Part shown: positions 27,779-36,739 of the stretch, piece after piece
Numbering within the stretch: the first letter of the stretch is position 1
How the letters are laid out: each line of letters begins with the position of its first letter
Source: Roseobacter sp. CCS2
Lineage (GTDB): Bacteria; Pseudomonadota; Alphaproteobacteria; Rhodobacterales; Rhodobacteraceae
DNA length: 64,000 bases
Assembly: GCF_000169435.1 (NCBI RefSeq)
Contig: NZ_AAYB01000006.1
Location: 62,001 to 126,000, forward strand
Reading direction: 5' to 3'
Notes under the pieces: generated by a model
Database searches by the model: none
What the model saw: only the letters and a program-made list of their open reading frames with translations
Told to the model about the DNA's origin: nothing
Position numbers and translations under genes: made by a program

Positions 27779-28348
27779 ATGACAGAAAAAAACTCCTCTG
27801 GGTTAACCCGGCGTGGATTGTTGGGCGCGTTTGCCGCAACAGCCGTTGCCGCCACACCAACATATTCAAATGCAGCAGGCTTTCTGCGCGGCGCAGGCGA
27901 TATTCGCCGCATTGCATTGCATTCTGGCCGCACAGGTGAACGTCTGGAAACGATTTACTGGATCGAAGGCGAATATATCGCGGAGGCCGTGCGTGAGATT
28001 AACATGCATATGCGTGATTGGCGTACCGGCGAAGCTGTCCAAATGGATTTGCGCACCATCGACATTATGTCTGCGGCGCTGAACCTGATGGACACGACGG
28101 AGCCTTATTTGCTGTTGTCGGGCTATCGCTCACCACGCACCAACCAGATGCTAAGCTCAAACACCCGCGGCGTTGCACGCAATTCGCTGCACATGCGTGG
28201 GCAGGCAGCTGATTTGCGTTTGACAGGTCGGTCCACGGCACAGATGGCCAATGCGGCCCTTGCATGCCGTGCTGGTGGTGTCGGGCGCTACAACGGTTCA
28301 AACTTTGTCCATATGGATTGCGGCCCGGTCCGCAGTTGGCGCGGCTAA
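27779..28348 (+). CDS. DUF882/M15-type murein endopeptidase (MepK-like), Tat-exported
   Basis: A 189-residue exported protein. ATG 27779 (MTEKNSSG) is chosen because it precedes a twin-arginine signal (LTRRGLLGAF, about 9-18). The mature part is a DUF882/peptidase M15 domain with the zinc pattern His...Asp in NSLHMRGQAADLRL (about 137-150) and HMD in FVHMDCGP near the end, plus SGYRSPRTN. Escherichia coli MepK (YcbK) of this family cuts the 3-3 cross-links made by L,D-transpeptidases, and ycbK neighbours ycbB there. Here too the gene faces a YcbB-like transpeptidase, which supports this role. Confidence 0.87.
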   Translation: MTEKNSSGLTRRGLLGAFAATAVAATPTYSNAAGFLRGAGDIRRIALHSGRTGERLETIYWIEGEYIAEAVREINMHMRDWRTGEAVQMDLRTIDIMSAALNLMDTTEPYLLLSGYRSPRTNQMLSSNTRGVARNSLHMRGQAADLRLTGRSTAQMANAALACRAGGVGRYNGSNFVHMDCGPVRSWRG

Positions 28349-28360
28349 ACCGACCCAGCT

Positions 28361-29299
28361 TCAGTCAAGGATCACAGGTGATTGACCCGTTTGCAGGTTT
28401 GCGCGGGCGGCATCCCTGATCACATCCGACAACCGCTCAAACATACCAGCATTGGCAGCCTTGCGCCAAACCAGCCCGATAGAACGCATCACCGTACTGC
28501 GCCGAAATGGGCGGACAACAACATTGCTGGACCGGCTATCAATCTCTGATCGCGCATAAAGCCGTGGCAACAAAGCCACCCCCATCCCCATGCCAACCAT
28601 CTGCCGGATCGCATCAAGGCTGGTGCCCTCGTAATCGCGCGCCATGATGCCACCATGCTGCTGACAAAGGGCGGCAATCTGGGCATGCATTGCGTAATCA
28701 GGCCCCAATGAAAGGACATTCTGGTCGGCCAGGTCCGCCTCGGTCACCTGCTCTTTGTCTGCCAGCGGGTGGTCATCCGGCATCGCCAACAAAAAAGGTT
28801 CACGAAAAAGGCGTTGTGACGTCAGATCGGCCCCGCTTTCGGGAAATTGCGTCAGGATCACATCCAAACTGCCGGCCAGCAGATCCCCCCGCAGGTCGCG
28901 GGGGGCGACCTCGCGAATATAAAGCCGCAAATCAGGGTATTTCGCATGCAAGCGTTCAACGACGAACGGCATCAGGTAAGGGCCAATCGTGGGTGTTGTT
29001 CCCAGCCTGATCGTGCCCGTCAGCCCGGTTTGCAGTGATGCTGTCAAATCAACGATCCCACGCACCTCATCCATGATACGTGATGCCCGCGCGACAACTT
29101 CGCGCCCTTCTGGCGTCAGCGTCACAGGCCCCCGTCCCCGCTCGACCAAACGGGCCCCCAACAGGTCTTCCAAATTGCCAATCTGCAGGCTTAGCGAAGG
29201 TTGGCTGATCCCCATGGCTTCTGCCGCTTTGCGAAAATGGCGCGCCTCTGACAAGGCCACAATATAACGAAGCTGACGTATGCTTGGCAGATTGATCAT
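28361..29299 (-). CDS. LysR-family regulator, OxyR-like but without the peroxidatic cysteine
   Basis: A 312-residue LysR regulator. The N-terminal winged helix-turn-helix has RQLRYIVALSEARHFRKAAEAMGISQPSLS (about 8-37), followed by the effector domain. Overall order and motifs match OxyR: LGTTPTIGPYLMP, LLAMPDDHPLA, GTSLDAIRQMVGMGMGVALLP. Aligning by eye with E. coli OxyR, the peroxidatic Cys199 position is Ala (in PDYAMHAQIAALC), while the Cys208 position is kept. Sensing by a C199-C208 disulfide is therefore not possible. An OxyR-like half-site lies 12 bp upstream of the start. Confidence 0.85.
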   Translation of the reverse strand: MINLPSIRQLRYIVALSEARHFRKAAEAMGISQPSLSLQIGNLEDLLGARLVERGRGPVTLTPEGREVVARASRIMDEVRGIVDLTASLQTGLTGTIRLGTTPTIGPYLMPFVVERLHAKYPDLRLYIREVAPRDLRGDLLAGSLDVILTQFPESGADLTSQRLFREPFLLAMPDDHPLADKEQVTEADLADQNVLSLGPDYAMHAQIAALCQQHGGIMARDYEGTSLDAIRQMVGMGMGVALLPRLYARSEIDSRSSNVVVRPFRRSTVMRSIGLVWRKAANAGMFERLSDVIRDAARANLQTGQSPVILD

Positions 29300-29310
29300 C
29301 TTTTCCTCGC

Positions 29311-29331
29311 TTGATAGGTTTTTCCTATCAA
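29311..29331. promoter_or_regulatory. OxyR-like operator (perfect palindrome)
   Basis: TTGATAGG and its exact complement CCTATCAA flank five T residues. The core reads ATAG-N7-CTAT (29314-29328), the half-site pattern described for OxyR. It sits 12 bp upstream of the LysR-type gene start, so autoregulation is likely. A second half-site in the right phase was not found. Confidence 0.65.
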
Positions 29332-29459
29332 AAAATCGTGTCTCATTGACTTCCCTATATCAATGAAGGTGCTACATCCAGTCGCAGGTTGGTAAAGAAA
29401 GACACGGCCTTGCAAAGACTTGCGCGTCGCGCATAAACAAAAGCAGGTTGGGGGCAAAA

Positions 29460-29621
29460 ATGCAGCGAACAGAAAACCGTCAAACTGACGCTAATGGTAA
29501 ACCCATACGATTATCTGTAGTGGTACCTGTGGATCAACCCGCGCCAAGATGGCTGATGATATCGCCCAACGCGTTTGTTGCCTGTGCCTTGAAAGACGCT
29601 AACTCACCTCTAAGCGTATAA
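29460..29621 (+). CDS. Possible small ORF upstream of mrpA
   Basis: A 53-codon frame from ATG 29460 to TAA 29621, preceded by a GGGGG stretch about four bases before the start. The predicted peptide has no clear membrane helix or known motif. It ends 23 bp before the mrpA start, so it could be a leader gene, but coding character is weak and chance is quite possible. Confidence 0.25.
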   Translation: MQRTENRQTDANGKPIRLSVVVPVDQPAPRWLMISPNAFVACALKDANSPLSV

Positions 29622-29644
29622 TTATTGCTGACCGGAATATCACT

Positions 29645-31903
29645 TTGGATACTTCAACGCCTACTCGCTGGATGACGCCCGCCGGCCTTATTCCTGTTAT
29701 CATCGCTGGCAGTTTATTCATCTGGTTCGCCCAGATGATCCCGGTGATCGGCGGCGGTGATACGCTGCGCTATGTGTGGGAATGGGTGCCAAGCCTTGGG
29801 GTCAATGTCAGTATCTATATTGACGGGCTTAGCCTGACCTTTGCACTGTTGATCACCGGGATCGGCGCGCTGGTGATGCTATATTCCGCGCGTTATCTGG
29901 CTGGTCACGTCCATCAGGCCCGTTTCTCACTTTATCTAACAAGCTTTATGCTGGCCATGATCGGATTAGTTATATCCGATAACTTATTGGCACTGTTTGT
30001 TTTTTGGGAATTGACGACAATTACGTCCTACCTGCTGATCGGCTTTAGTCATGACACCGTCAAGGCGCGCCGCTCTGCCTTACAGGCTCTTATGATGACA
30101 GGCGTAGGCGGGCTGGCATTGCTGGCAGGCATCATCTTGATCGGCACCACCGCCGGCACGTTCGAGATGTCAGAGATTAACGCGATGGACGGTGTCCTGA
30201 AAGACAGCGTGATGTATCTGCCCATCGTGCTGTTGGTGCTGGCTGGTGCATTTACCAAATCGGCGCAGATGCCATTTCACTTTTGGCTGCCCAATGCCAT
30301 GGCGGCACCTACCCCGGTCAGCGCCTATCTGCATTCCGCCACGATGGTAAAAGCGGGCGTCTATCTGATGGCACGCACGCATCCGTCACTGGCTGGTACT
30401 GATTTCTGGCTTTGGACGCTGACGGTTTTTGGCGCGATTACGATGGTTTTTGCGTCCGTCATGGCCCTGCGCCAAACCGATCTGAAACTGGCCTTAGCCT
30501 ATACAACGCTCATGGCACTTGGCGCGCTGACGCTGCTGTTAGGCAACGAAAGCGGGTATACGATTACGGCCGCCGCGACCTTTCTTGTGGTGCATTCGCT
30601 TTATAAAGCAGCACTATTCCTTGTCGTTGGCATTCTGGATGCGCAGACAGGTACACGTGATGCCAATAGTCTTTTTGGGCTTGCCCGTGCCTTGCCAATC
30701 ACCGCGACGGCTGCGGCGATCGCGGCGTTTTCGATGGCAGGCTTCCCACCCTTCTTGGGCTTCATCGGGAAAGAGCTGAAATATGCTGGCGCCATTGCGG
30801 TCGCATCAGAGCCGATCTTTGTGGCTGGCGCTGTTCTAATATCAAGCGCGCTGATGGTTACCATCGCCGGTATTGTGTCTTTCCGTCCCTTCTGGAGCAA
30901 GTCAGGCACACCCATTCCCAACGTCAAAGAAGCACCTTGGCCGATGCTTGTCGGCCCTGTGGTCCTTGCCATCTTGGGTGCATTTTTTGGGATTTTCCCT
31001 GAAACGCTGGCCACGACTTTGGTCAACCCAACCGTCGCGGCGATCATCGGCAATGCGGAGGATGCAAAAGAGTTGCAGCTTTGGGCGGGCGTGAATTTGC
31101 CGCTGTTCTTAAGTATCGCAACCTTTGTGCTGGGCTTCACGCTCTATTTCTACAAACAGAAACTACGCGAGATCCTGATCGGCATGACCACGCGCGGTCC
31201 AAGCTTTGATAATGGCTGGGACAAACTGATGGCGGGTATCGCCTCTGGTTCAAAGGCGCTGACGCGGATGATCCAGACAGGTGTTCTGTATCATTACATG
31301 GTTGTGACGTTCGGCACCGCACTTGTCGTCCTTGCCGTTACACTATGGTTCCGCAGCACTGGTATCCCGGCCATGGGTGTGCCGCAGGTGGAATTGTGGG
31401 ATTGGCTGGTGTTTGTGCTGGTGCTTTTGGGGGCGATCCTGACCCTTGTGACCAATTCACGCATCACGGCCATCGCGGGTCTTGGTGTGGTTGGCATTGG
31501 CATGGCGATGATCTTTATCCTTTACAGCGCGCCTGACGTGGCGATTACCCAGCTGTTGGTCGAAACGCTTGTGGTTGTTCTTTTCGCGGCCGCGGCGCTG
31601 AAACTGCCGCATCTGACGCCAGAGCCGCTGCGCAAGCGCTGGTTGGACGCCCTGATCGCGATCGGTCTTGGTGTTGTCACAACCGTTATTTTGCTGAAAG
31701 TGACGACCGGCCCGATTGATCGTGAATTGACCACGTTCTTTGAAACTGCCAGCTGGCCCGAGGCATTTGGCCAGAACATCGTCAATGTGATCCTTGTCGA
31801 TTTCCGCGCGCTGGACACCTTTGGCGAAATCGCGGTTGTCCTGATTGCCGCAATCAGCATTTTTGCCCTGCTCAAAGCCAAGCCTGAGGAGGAAGAACAA
31901 TGA
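29645..31903 (+). CDS. mrpA: Mrp Na+/H+ antiporter subunit A
   Basis: Largest subunit of the multisubunit sodium/proton antiporter, 752 residues, many membrane helices. The NuoL-like core has LLALFVFWELTTITSYLLIGF (about 115-135), KSAQMPFHFWLPNAMAAPTPVSAYLHSATMVKAG (about 205-238) with the conserved lysines, and SMAGFPPFLGFIGKE. The C-terminus carries the MbhD-like and MbhE-like segments (YSAPDVAITQLLVETLVVV; ALDTFGEIAVVLIAAISIFALLK). The start is TTG 29645, preceded by GGAATA; ATG 29672 is an alternative. Overlaps mrpB as ATGA. Confidence 0.95.
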   Translation: MDTSTPTRWMTPAGLIPVIIAGSLFIWFAQMIPVIGGGDTLRYVWEWVPSLGVNVSIYIDGLSLTFALLITGIGALVMLYSARYLAGHVHQARFSLYLTSFMLAMIGLVISDNLLALFVFWELTTITSYLLIGFSHDTVKARRSALQALMMTGVGGLALLAGIILIGTTAGTFEMSEINAMDGVLKDSVMYLPIVLLVLAGAFTKSAQMPFHFWLPNAMAAPTPVSAYLHSATMVKAGVYLMARTHPSLAGTDFWLWTLTVFGAITMVFASVMALRQTDLKLALAYTTLMALGALTLLLGNESGYTITAAATFLVVHSLYKAALFLVVGILDAQTGTRDANSLFGLARALPITATAAAIAAFSMAGFPPFLGFIGKELKYAGAIAVASEPIFVAGAVLISSALMVTIAGIVSFRPFWSKSGTPIPNVKEAPWPMLVGPVVLAILGAFFGIFPETLATTLVNPTVAAIIGNAEDAKELQLWAGVNLPLFLSIATFVLGFTLYFYKQKLREILIGMTTRGPSFDNGWDKLMAGIASGSKALTRMIQTGVLYHYMVVTFGTALVVLAVTLWFRSTGIPAMGVPQVELWDWLVFVLVLLGAILTLVTNSRITAIAGLGVVGIGMAMIFILYSAPDVAITQLLVETLVVVLFAAAALKLPHLTPEPLRKRWLDALIAIGLGVVTTVILLKVTTGPIDRELTTFFETASWPEAFGQNIVNVILVDFRALDTFGEIAVVLIAAISIFALLKAKPEEEEQ

Positions 31904-32319
31904 ACTCTGTCATCCTGATCGCGGGCGCACGCCTGCAAGCGGTCCTTTTGTTGGTTTTCTCAGCTTACATGCTGCTGCGCGGGCATAATGCGCCCGGTGG
32001 CGGGTTTATCGGCGGGCTAATCGCCGCGACCGGGTTCGTTGTCTACGCGATTGCCTGCGGCACCGCTGACGCGCGCAAGGCGCTGCGGTTTGACCCCGGC
32101 AGCATTGCCGGTGCGGGGCTTGGCATTGCCTTGTTCGCGGGCCTTATGGCGGCGTTATGGGGTGACGCGCTGTTCACCGGGCAATGGCTGTTTATTGGCG
32201 AGACCGAGGATGACAAGGGTATCCCCCTGTCCACCGTTTTGATTTTTGACATCGGTGTGTATCTGGTGGTTTTGGGCGCAATCCTGTCGATTGCCTTTTC
32301 GCTAGAGGAGGCTGTCTGA
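31900..32319 (+). CDS. mrpB: Mrp Na+/H+ antiporter subunit B
   Basis: A 139-residue membrane subunit with about four helices. It has the MnhB-family segment MLLRGHNAPGGGFIGGLIAATGFVVYAIACG (about 24-54) and LSTVLIFDIGVYLVVLGAILSIAFSLEE near the end. The start overlaps the mrpA stop by four bases and the stop overlaps the mrpC start (TGATG), so translation of A, B and C is coupled. It is a stand-alone B subunit, not fused to A as in some rhizobia. Confidence 0.94.
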   Translation: MNSVILIAGARLQAVLLLVFSAYMLLRGHNAPGGGFIGGLIAATGFVVYAIACGTADARKALRFDPGSIAGAGLGIALFAGLMAALWGDALFTGQWLFIGETEDDKGIPLSTVLIFDIGVYLVVLGAILSIAFSLEEAV

Positions 32320-32675
32320 TGGAACAATTACTTTCTGTTTTGATCGGCATTCTGGTGGCCTCTGCGGTTTATCTGATGCTGGCCCGCAATCTGCTGCGGT
32401 TCCTGTTTGGCCTGATCTTGCTGTCGAATGCCGCCAACCTGACGATCTTTGTCGGTGGACGCCTGACACCGGGCGCCCCGCCATTGGTGCCCGATGGCAT
32501 GGACGCGCCTATCGGTGACGTGGCGAACGCCCTGCCCCAGGCGCTGGTGCTAACTGCGATTGTTATCGGCTTTGGCCTTTTTGCCTTTGCCCTCATCCTT
32601 GCCTTCCGCGCTTACCAAAGCCTTGGCACCCTGAATACCGACGAGATGCGCGTCGCCGAACCTAAAGAAAACTAA
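32319..32675 (+). CDS. mrpC: Mrp Na+/H+ antiporter subunit C
   Basis: A 118-residue NuoK-like subunit with three helices. The NuoK/MnhC pattern is visible in VYLMLARNLLRFLFGLILLSNAANLTIF (about 19-46) and in ALPQALVLTAIVIGFGLFAFALILAFRAYQ (about 72-101). The first ATG is used; it overlaps the preceding stop by one base. Together with A and D it forms the part of the complex related to respiratory complex I. Confidence 0.94.
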   Translation: MEQLLSVLIGILVASAVYLMLARNLLRFLFGLILLSNAANLTIFVGGRLTPGAPPLVPDGMDAPIGDVANALPQALVLTAIVIGFGLFAFALILAFRAYQSLGTLNTDEMRVAEPKEN

Positions 32676-32678
32676 GAC

Positions 32679-34172
32679 ATGAGCTGGTATCTTACCCTTC
32701 CTCTGGTCATTCCCTTTGTGGCGTCGATCATCGCGTATTTGCTGCGGTCCTCGCCGCTGGGCGCATGGGTGTCGATCATTGGATCGGGGCTTGGGCTGAT
32801 TGCGTCCATCGCGCTGATGGCGGTGGTGCTGGACGCAGGTGTAATTGCAGGGCAAATGGGCAATTGGCCTGCACCTTTCGGCATTACCTTGGTGGCTGAC
32901 CTGTTGTCGGCGGTCATGGTGCTGATCACGGCGATCACAGGCTTTGCGGTGGCGATTTACGCCTTGAGCGACATCACCGAACGGCAGGCAAAACTGGGCT
33001 ATCATGCCCTGTTCCAAATCTTGTTGGCAGGGGTGACAGGCGCCTTCCTGACCGGCGATCTGTTCAACCTTTATGTCTGGTTTGAGGTGATGTTGATCGC
33101 CTCTTTCGGCCTGTTGATCCTCAATGGCGGGAAAGAACAAATTGACGGCGGCGTGAAATATGTGGCGCTCAACCTGATCTCAACAATTCTGTTCCTGACC
33201 GGTATCGGCCTGCTTTACGGCATGACCGGCACGCTGAACTTTGCCGATCTGGCCTTGAAGGTCGAAGAGGTCGAAAACCAAGGCTTACTGACGGTTGTGG
33301 CCATGATGTTCATGGTGGCCTTCGGTGTAAAGGCCGCCGTCTTCCCGCTCTTCTTCTGGCTACCCGCCGCTTATCACACGCCCAGTTTTGCGGTTTCAGC
33401 CGTCTTTGCGGGTCTGCTGACAAAGGTTGGCGTCTACGCTTTGATCCGCATGTTCACGATGGTTTTTGACCATGATATCGGGTTCACGCATACGGTACTT
33501 CTCTGGGTCGCCTGTTTTACCATGGTAATCGGCGTCTTGGGTGCCGCGGCACAATCTGATTTTCGCAAAATTCTGTCGTTCCACATCATCAGCCAGATCG
33601 GCTATATGATCCTTGGGCTGGCATTGATGACGCCACTCGCCTTGGTCGGCGCGGTCTTCTATCTGGTGCACCACATCATCGTGAAAGCGAACCTTTTCCT
33701 GATTGCGGGTATCGCAAAGCGACTGACAGGCGGCACGGAAGTTTACCAGATTGGCGGCCTTTACAAATCCGCCCCCTTCCTGGCCATCCTGTTCCTGATC
33801 CCCGCGTTTTCACTGGCAGGTTTCCCGCCACTGTCTGGGTTCTGGGCGAAATACATCATCGTCAAAGCAACGCTGGATGTTGAGATGTGGTTTGTGGCCT
33901 TCATCGCCCTTGCCGTGGGGCTGATGACGATTTATTCGATGACCAAAATCTGGGCCGAGGCGTTCTGGAAACCGCACCCCGATGGGATCGAACCAGATCT
34001 GAAAACGCTGCCCAACAAGCCCGCACAAATCATTCCTGTGGCGGGCCTTGCGATCCTTACGATCATCATCGGTCTGAACCCCGAACCTTTTGTGATCTTC
34101 GCTGAACGCACGACCGCACAACTGCTGGACCCAACCGCCTATATCACCACCGTATTGGGGGAAACGCCATGA
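32679..34172 (+). CDS. mrpD: Mrp Na+/H+ antiporter subunit D
   Basis: A 497-residue NuoN/NuoM-like proton-translocating subunit with about 14 helices. Typical segments are LFNLYVWFEVMLIASFGLLIL (about 128-148), FGVKAAVFPLFFWLPAAYHTPSFAVSAVFAGLLTKVGVYALIR (about 215-258) and SLAGFPPLSGFWAKYIIV (about 375-392). Conserved Glu in WFEV and Lys in VKAAVFP, needed for ion movement in the family, are present. It starts 3 bp after mrpC and overlaps mrpE by ATGA. Confidence 0.95.
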   Translation: MSWYLTLPLVIPFVASIIAYLLRSSPLGAWVSIIGSGLGLIASIALMAVVLDAGVIAGQMGNWPAPFGITLVADLLSAVMVLITAITGFAVAIYALSDITERQAKLGYHALFQILLAGVTGAFLTGDLFNLYVWFEVMLIASFGLLILNGGKEQIDGGVKYVALNLISTILFLTGIGLLYGMTGTLNFADLALKVEEVENQGLLTVVAMMFMVAFGVKAAVFPLFFWLPAAYHTPSFAVSAVFAGLLTKVGVYALIRMFTMVFDHDIGFTHTVLLWVACFTMVIGVLGAAAQSDFRKILSFHIISQIGYMILGLALMTPLALVGAVFYLVHHIIVKANLFLIAGIAKRLTGGTEVYQIGGLYKSAPFLAILFLIPAFSLAGFPPLSGFWAKYIIVKATLDVEMWFVAFIALAVGLMTIYSMTKIWAEAFWKPHPDGIEPDLKTLPNKPAQIIPVAGLAILTIIIGLNPEPFVIFAERTTAQLLDPTAYITTVLGETP

Positions 34173-34648
34173 ACCTGTTTCTTCTTAACCTTCTGCTGGC
34201 TGTGGTCTGGGCCGGGTTCTGGGGCAGCTTTACACTGACACAAATTGCCTTTGGTTTTGTGATTGGGTTTCTAACGCTTTGGGTGGCACAACCACTTTTT
34301 GGCGGGCCTAGTGGATATTACCTGCGCGCTTACCGGATCGTGCGGCTGATCCTGTTCTTCATTTACGATCTTTGCGTGTCCAGTATCCGCGTCGCATATG
34401 ACGTGCTGACGCCGACCGATCACAGCAACCCCGCGATTTTGGAAATGCCGCTGGATGTCAAATCAGATATTGAAATCCTGCTGGTCACCAATCTGATCTC
34501 GCTGACGCCCGGCACGCTAAGCCTTGATGTGACACCCGATCGCAAGACATTGATCGTACACGCAATGTTTGCAGACGATCCGCAAGAGGTGATCGACAGC
34601 CTGAAATCCGGCATGGAACGTATGGTGAAAGAGGTATTCGAAGCATGA
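34169..34648 (+). CDS. mrpE: Mrp Na+/H+ antiporter subunit E
   Basis: A 159-residue subunit with two N-terminal helices (about 5-45), a third near 60-75 and a C-terminal soluble domain. The family pattern LVTNLISLTPGTLSLDVTPDRKTLIVHAM lies at about 104-132. It overlaps mrpD and mrpF by four bases each. MrpE stabilises the complex rather than carrying ions itself (family knowledge). Confidence 0.93.
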   Translation: MNLFLLNLLLAVVWAGFWGSFTLTQIAFGFVIGFLTLWVAQPLFGGPSGYYLRAYRIVRLILFFIYDLCVSSIRVAYDVLTPTDHSNPAILEMPLDVKSDIEILLVTNLISLTPGTLSLDVTPDRKTLIVHAMFADDPQEVIDSLKSGMERMVKEVFEA

Positions 34649-34944
34649 CACCCGCAGAAATCTTGGATTGGTCGATTTACGCGACCTTCGTGATGGTCAT
34701 GCTATCACTCGCTATCGCTTTTATCCGCTTGGCGAAGGGCCCGACCCTTGCTGACCGCGTTGTCGCATTGGACATGATGACGATCCTGATCATCGCAGTA
34801 TGTGGTGTGGTGGCCGTTGCCACCGGGGTCTTTGCCATGCTGGACGTGGCCCTTGTGCTGGCGCTGGTTGGTTTTCTGGCGACCGTGGCGCTGGCCCGCT
34901 ATGCCGAACGTCGCGATGTGCGCCAGAACGGAGACGACGCATGA
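34645..34944 (+). CDS. mrpF: Mrp Na+/H+ antiporter subunit F
   Basis: A 99-residue three-helix subunit. The family segment RLAKGPTLADRVVALDMMTILIIAVCGVVAVATG lies at about 28-61 and is followed by a third helix ALVLALVGFLATVALARYAE. It overlaps mrpE and mrpG by ATGA each, as expected in the compact A-G order. Confidence 0.94.
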   Translation: MTPAEILDWSIYATFVMVMLSLAIAFIRLAKGPTLADRVVALDMMTILIIAVCGVVAVATGVFAMLDVALVLALVGFLATVALARYAERRDVRQNGDDA

Positions 34945-35249
34945 CAGAGATCATCATCTCGATCTTTTTGCTACTGGGTGGTTTCTTTGCATTGATCGCA
35001 GCCATCGGCATATTGCGCCTGCCAGACGTGTTGATGCGGATGCACGCATCCACCAAAGCCGGCGTTCTTGGCAGTAGCCTGATCCTGATCGCGGGTGCGA
35101 TTTTCCTGCAAGAAATGGAAATCACCGCCCGTGTTGTGGCGATCATCGTGTTCTTGATGCTGACATCACCGATTGGTGCACATATGATCGGGCGCGCATC
35201 GGTAAGTGATTTGAAAAAGACACACGATAAACCGGACAATAGCGCCTAA
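34941..35249 (+). CDS. mrpG: Mrp Na+/H+ antiporter subunit G
   Basis: A 102-residue three-helix subunit. ATG 34941 (MTEIIISIF) is chosen over an upstream in-frame start at 34800 because it begins the known domain and overlaps the mrpF stop as in the rest of the operon. The family pattern GFFALIAAIGILRLPDVLMRMHASTKAGVLGS is at about 14-45. It is the last gene of the operon; a hydantoinase-type gene follows after 68 bp with its own ribosome-binding site. Confidence 0.94.
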   Translation: MTEIIISIFLLLGGFFALIAAIGILRLPDVLMRMHASTKAGVLGSSLILIAGAIFLQEMEITARVVAIIVFLMLTSPIGAHMIGRASVSDLKKTHDKPDNSA

Positions 35250-35317
35250 AGCGCTTGCGAAAGCGGTGATCTGGCGGGCAACATAAGGCAACCAACTATT
35301 CCTGCGGAGCCGTCACC

Positions 35318-36737
35318 ATGTCCGATCCATTTGACCTGCTGATCACTGGCGGCCAGATTGTGACACCCACGGGCATCGTCACCGGCGATCTGGGCATCCG
35401 GGGTCAGGTGATTTCCGCAATTGGCCCGCAGCTTGGCGCAGCGACCCAGACCATTGATGCCACCGGCAAATTCGTCATGCCCGGCGGCGTCGACCCCCAC
35501 GCACATATTGAACAAATGTCCGGCATGGGTGTGATGAACGCCGATACATTTGAAAGCGCAACACGCTCTGCCGCGATGGGTGGCACTACAAGCGTCATTT
35601 CGTTTGCAGCACAGGCCAAAGGGGCCAAGCTGTCTGACACGGTGGCAGACTATGCCGCGTTGGCAAAGCGCGGCGCGATGATTGACCATGCGTTTCATAT
35701 GATTGTCAGCGATACCGACGTGCCCAACTTTGCGGATGATCTGGCAAACCTGATCAAAGCAGGCCACCGTTCGATCAAAGTCTTCACCACTTACAACATC
35801 CAACTCTCCGATGCAGAAATCCTGCGCACCATGCAAATCGCACGCGCGCAGGGCGCGTTGGTGTGTGTACACGCCGAAACCGACGCCATCATCGCAGAGG
35901 CAAAAGAAGCCCTGATCACCGCTGGCAAAACCGCACCGCATTATCATGCCGCATCCCATCCGCGCATGGCGGAAATCGAAGCGATTGAGCGCATGTGCCG
36001 CTTTGCCGAATACCTTGGGCAACCGGTGATGATCTTTCATGTCTCCACCACTGAAGGGGCCGCTGCCGTGCGTGCCGCCCGTGCGCGTGGCGCACCGATC
36101 TGGGCCGAAACCTGCCCCCATTATCTATTCATGACCGAAGACATCCTACATCAAGACGGGCTGGAGGGTGCTAAATGGATGTGCTCACCCCCGCAACGAC
36201 AAGCAGCCGATCAAGAGGCCTTGTGGGATGCGCTGAACACAGGTGACCTGCAAGTCGTCTCTTCAGATCATGCGCCCTACCGCTATGATGAAACCGGCAA
36301 ACTTTCGGCCGGGCCTGATGCCGCCTTTCAAGATATCGCCAACGGTTTACCGGGGCTGGAAACACGCCTGCCACTGATGTTCGATGCAATGGTCAGCCAA
36401 GGACGCGGCGGGCCAGAGGCATTCGCCAAACTCACAGCAACCGCGCCTGCCGAAATCTACGGGCTGCAAACAAAGGCCGCCTTGCTGTGGGCATGCATGC
36501 CGATATCACGCTTTGGGATCCCGAAAAATCGTCACCTATGGCGCGAATGATCTGCACGACAACGTCGGCTATAACCCGTGGGTTGGACGCAGGATTACCG
36601 GCTGGCCCACTGATGTCTGGCTGCGCGGCACGCAGATCGTTCAAAACTGTGCGTTCACCGCCAAACCCGGCAGCGGCGCCTGGATTGACCGCCCGACATT
36701 GGCCGCGCAACCCACTGAACCCCAACGCCAAGGATAG
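35318..36737 (+). pseudogene. Dihydropyrimidinase/hydantoinase family amidohydrolase, broken by two 1-base frameshifts
   Basis: The first 385 or so residues read normally and hold all amidohydrolase metal motifs: HAH in GGVDPHAHIE (about 53-62), the carboxylated Lys in RSIKVFTTYNI (about 150), His in CVHAETD (about 182), His in FHVSTTEG (about 238) and Asp in SSDHAPYRYDE (about 313). Near 36472 the frame slips and GMHADITLWDPEK continues in a second frame. Near 36524-36528 it slips again and IVTYGANDLHDNVGYNPW plus the normal C-terminus to 36737 continue in a third. Both breaks fall in A-runs and each is repaired by one extra A, giving a full-length protein of about 473 residues. Sequencing error is as likely as a real pseudogene. 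Confidence 0.85.
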
Positions 36738-36739
36738 AC

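Larger units (their letters stand above)
29300..29644. other. Spacer between OxyR-like gene and Mrp operon
   Basis: This 345-bp gap contains the palindrome at 29311-29331 next to the regulator gene and a possible 53-codon ORF (29460-29621). The rest shows no RNA gene or repeat that I can recognise. The Mrp operon promoter should be in the right half but was not identified. Confidence 0.5.

Noticed and set aside
35318-36737. Programmed ribosomal frameshifting in the hydantoinase gene
   Set aside because: Two separate slips in 50 bp would both be needed, no slippery heptamer with a downstream structure is evident, and the family is not known to use it.
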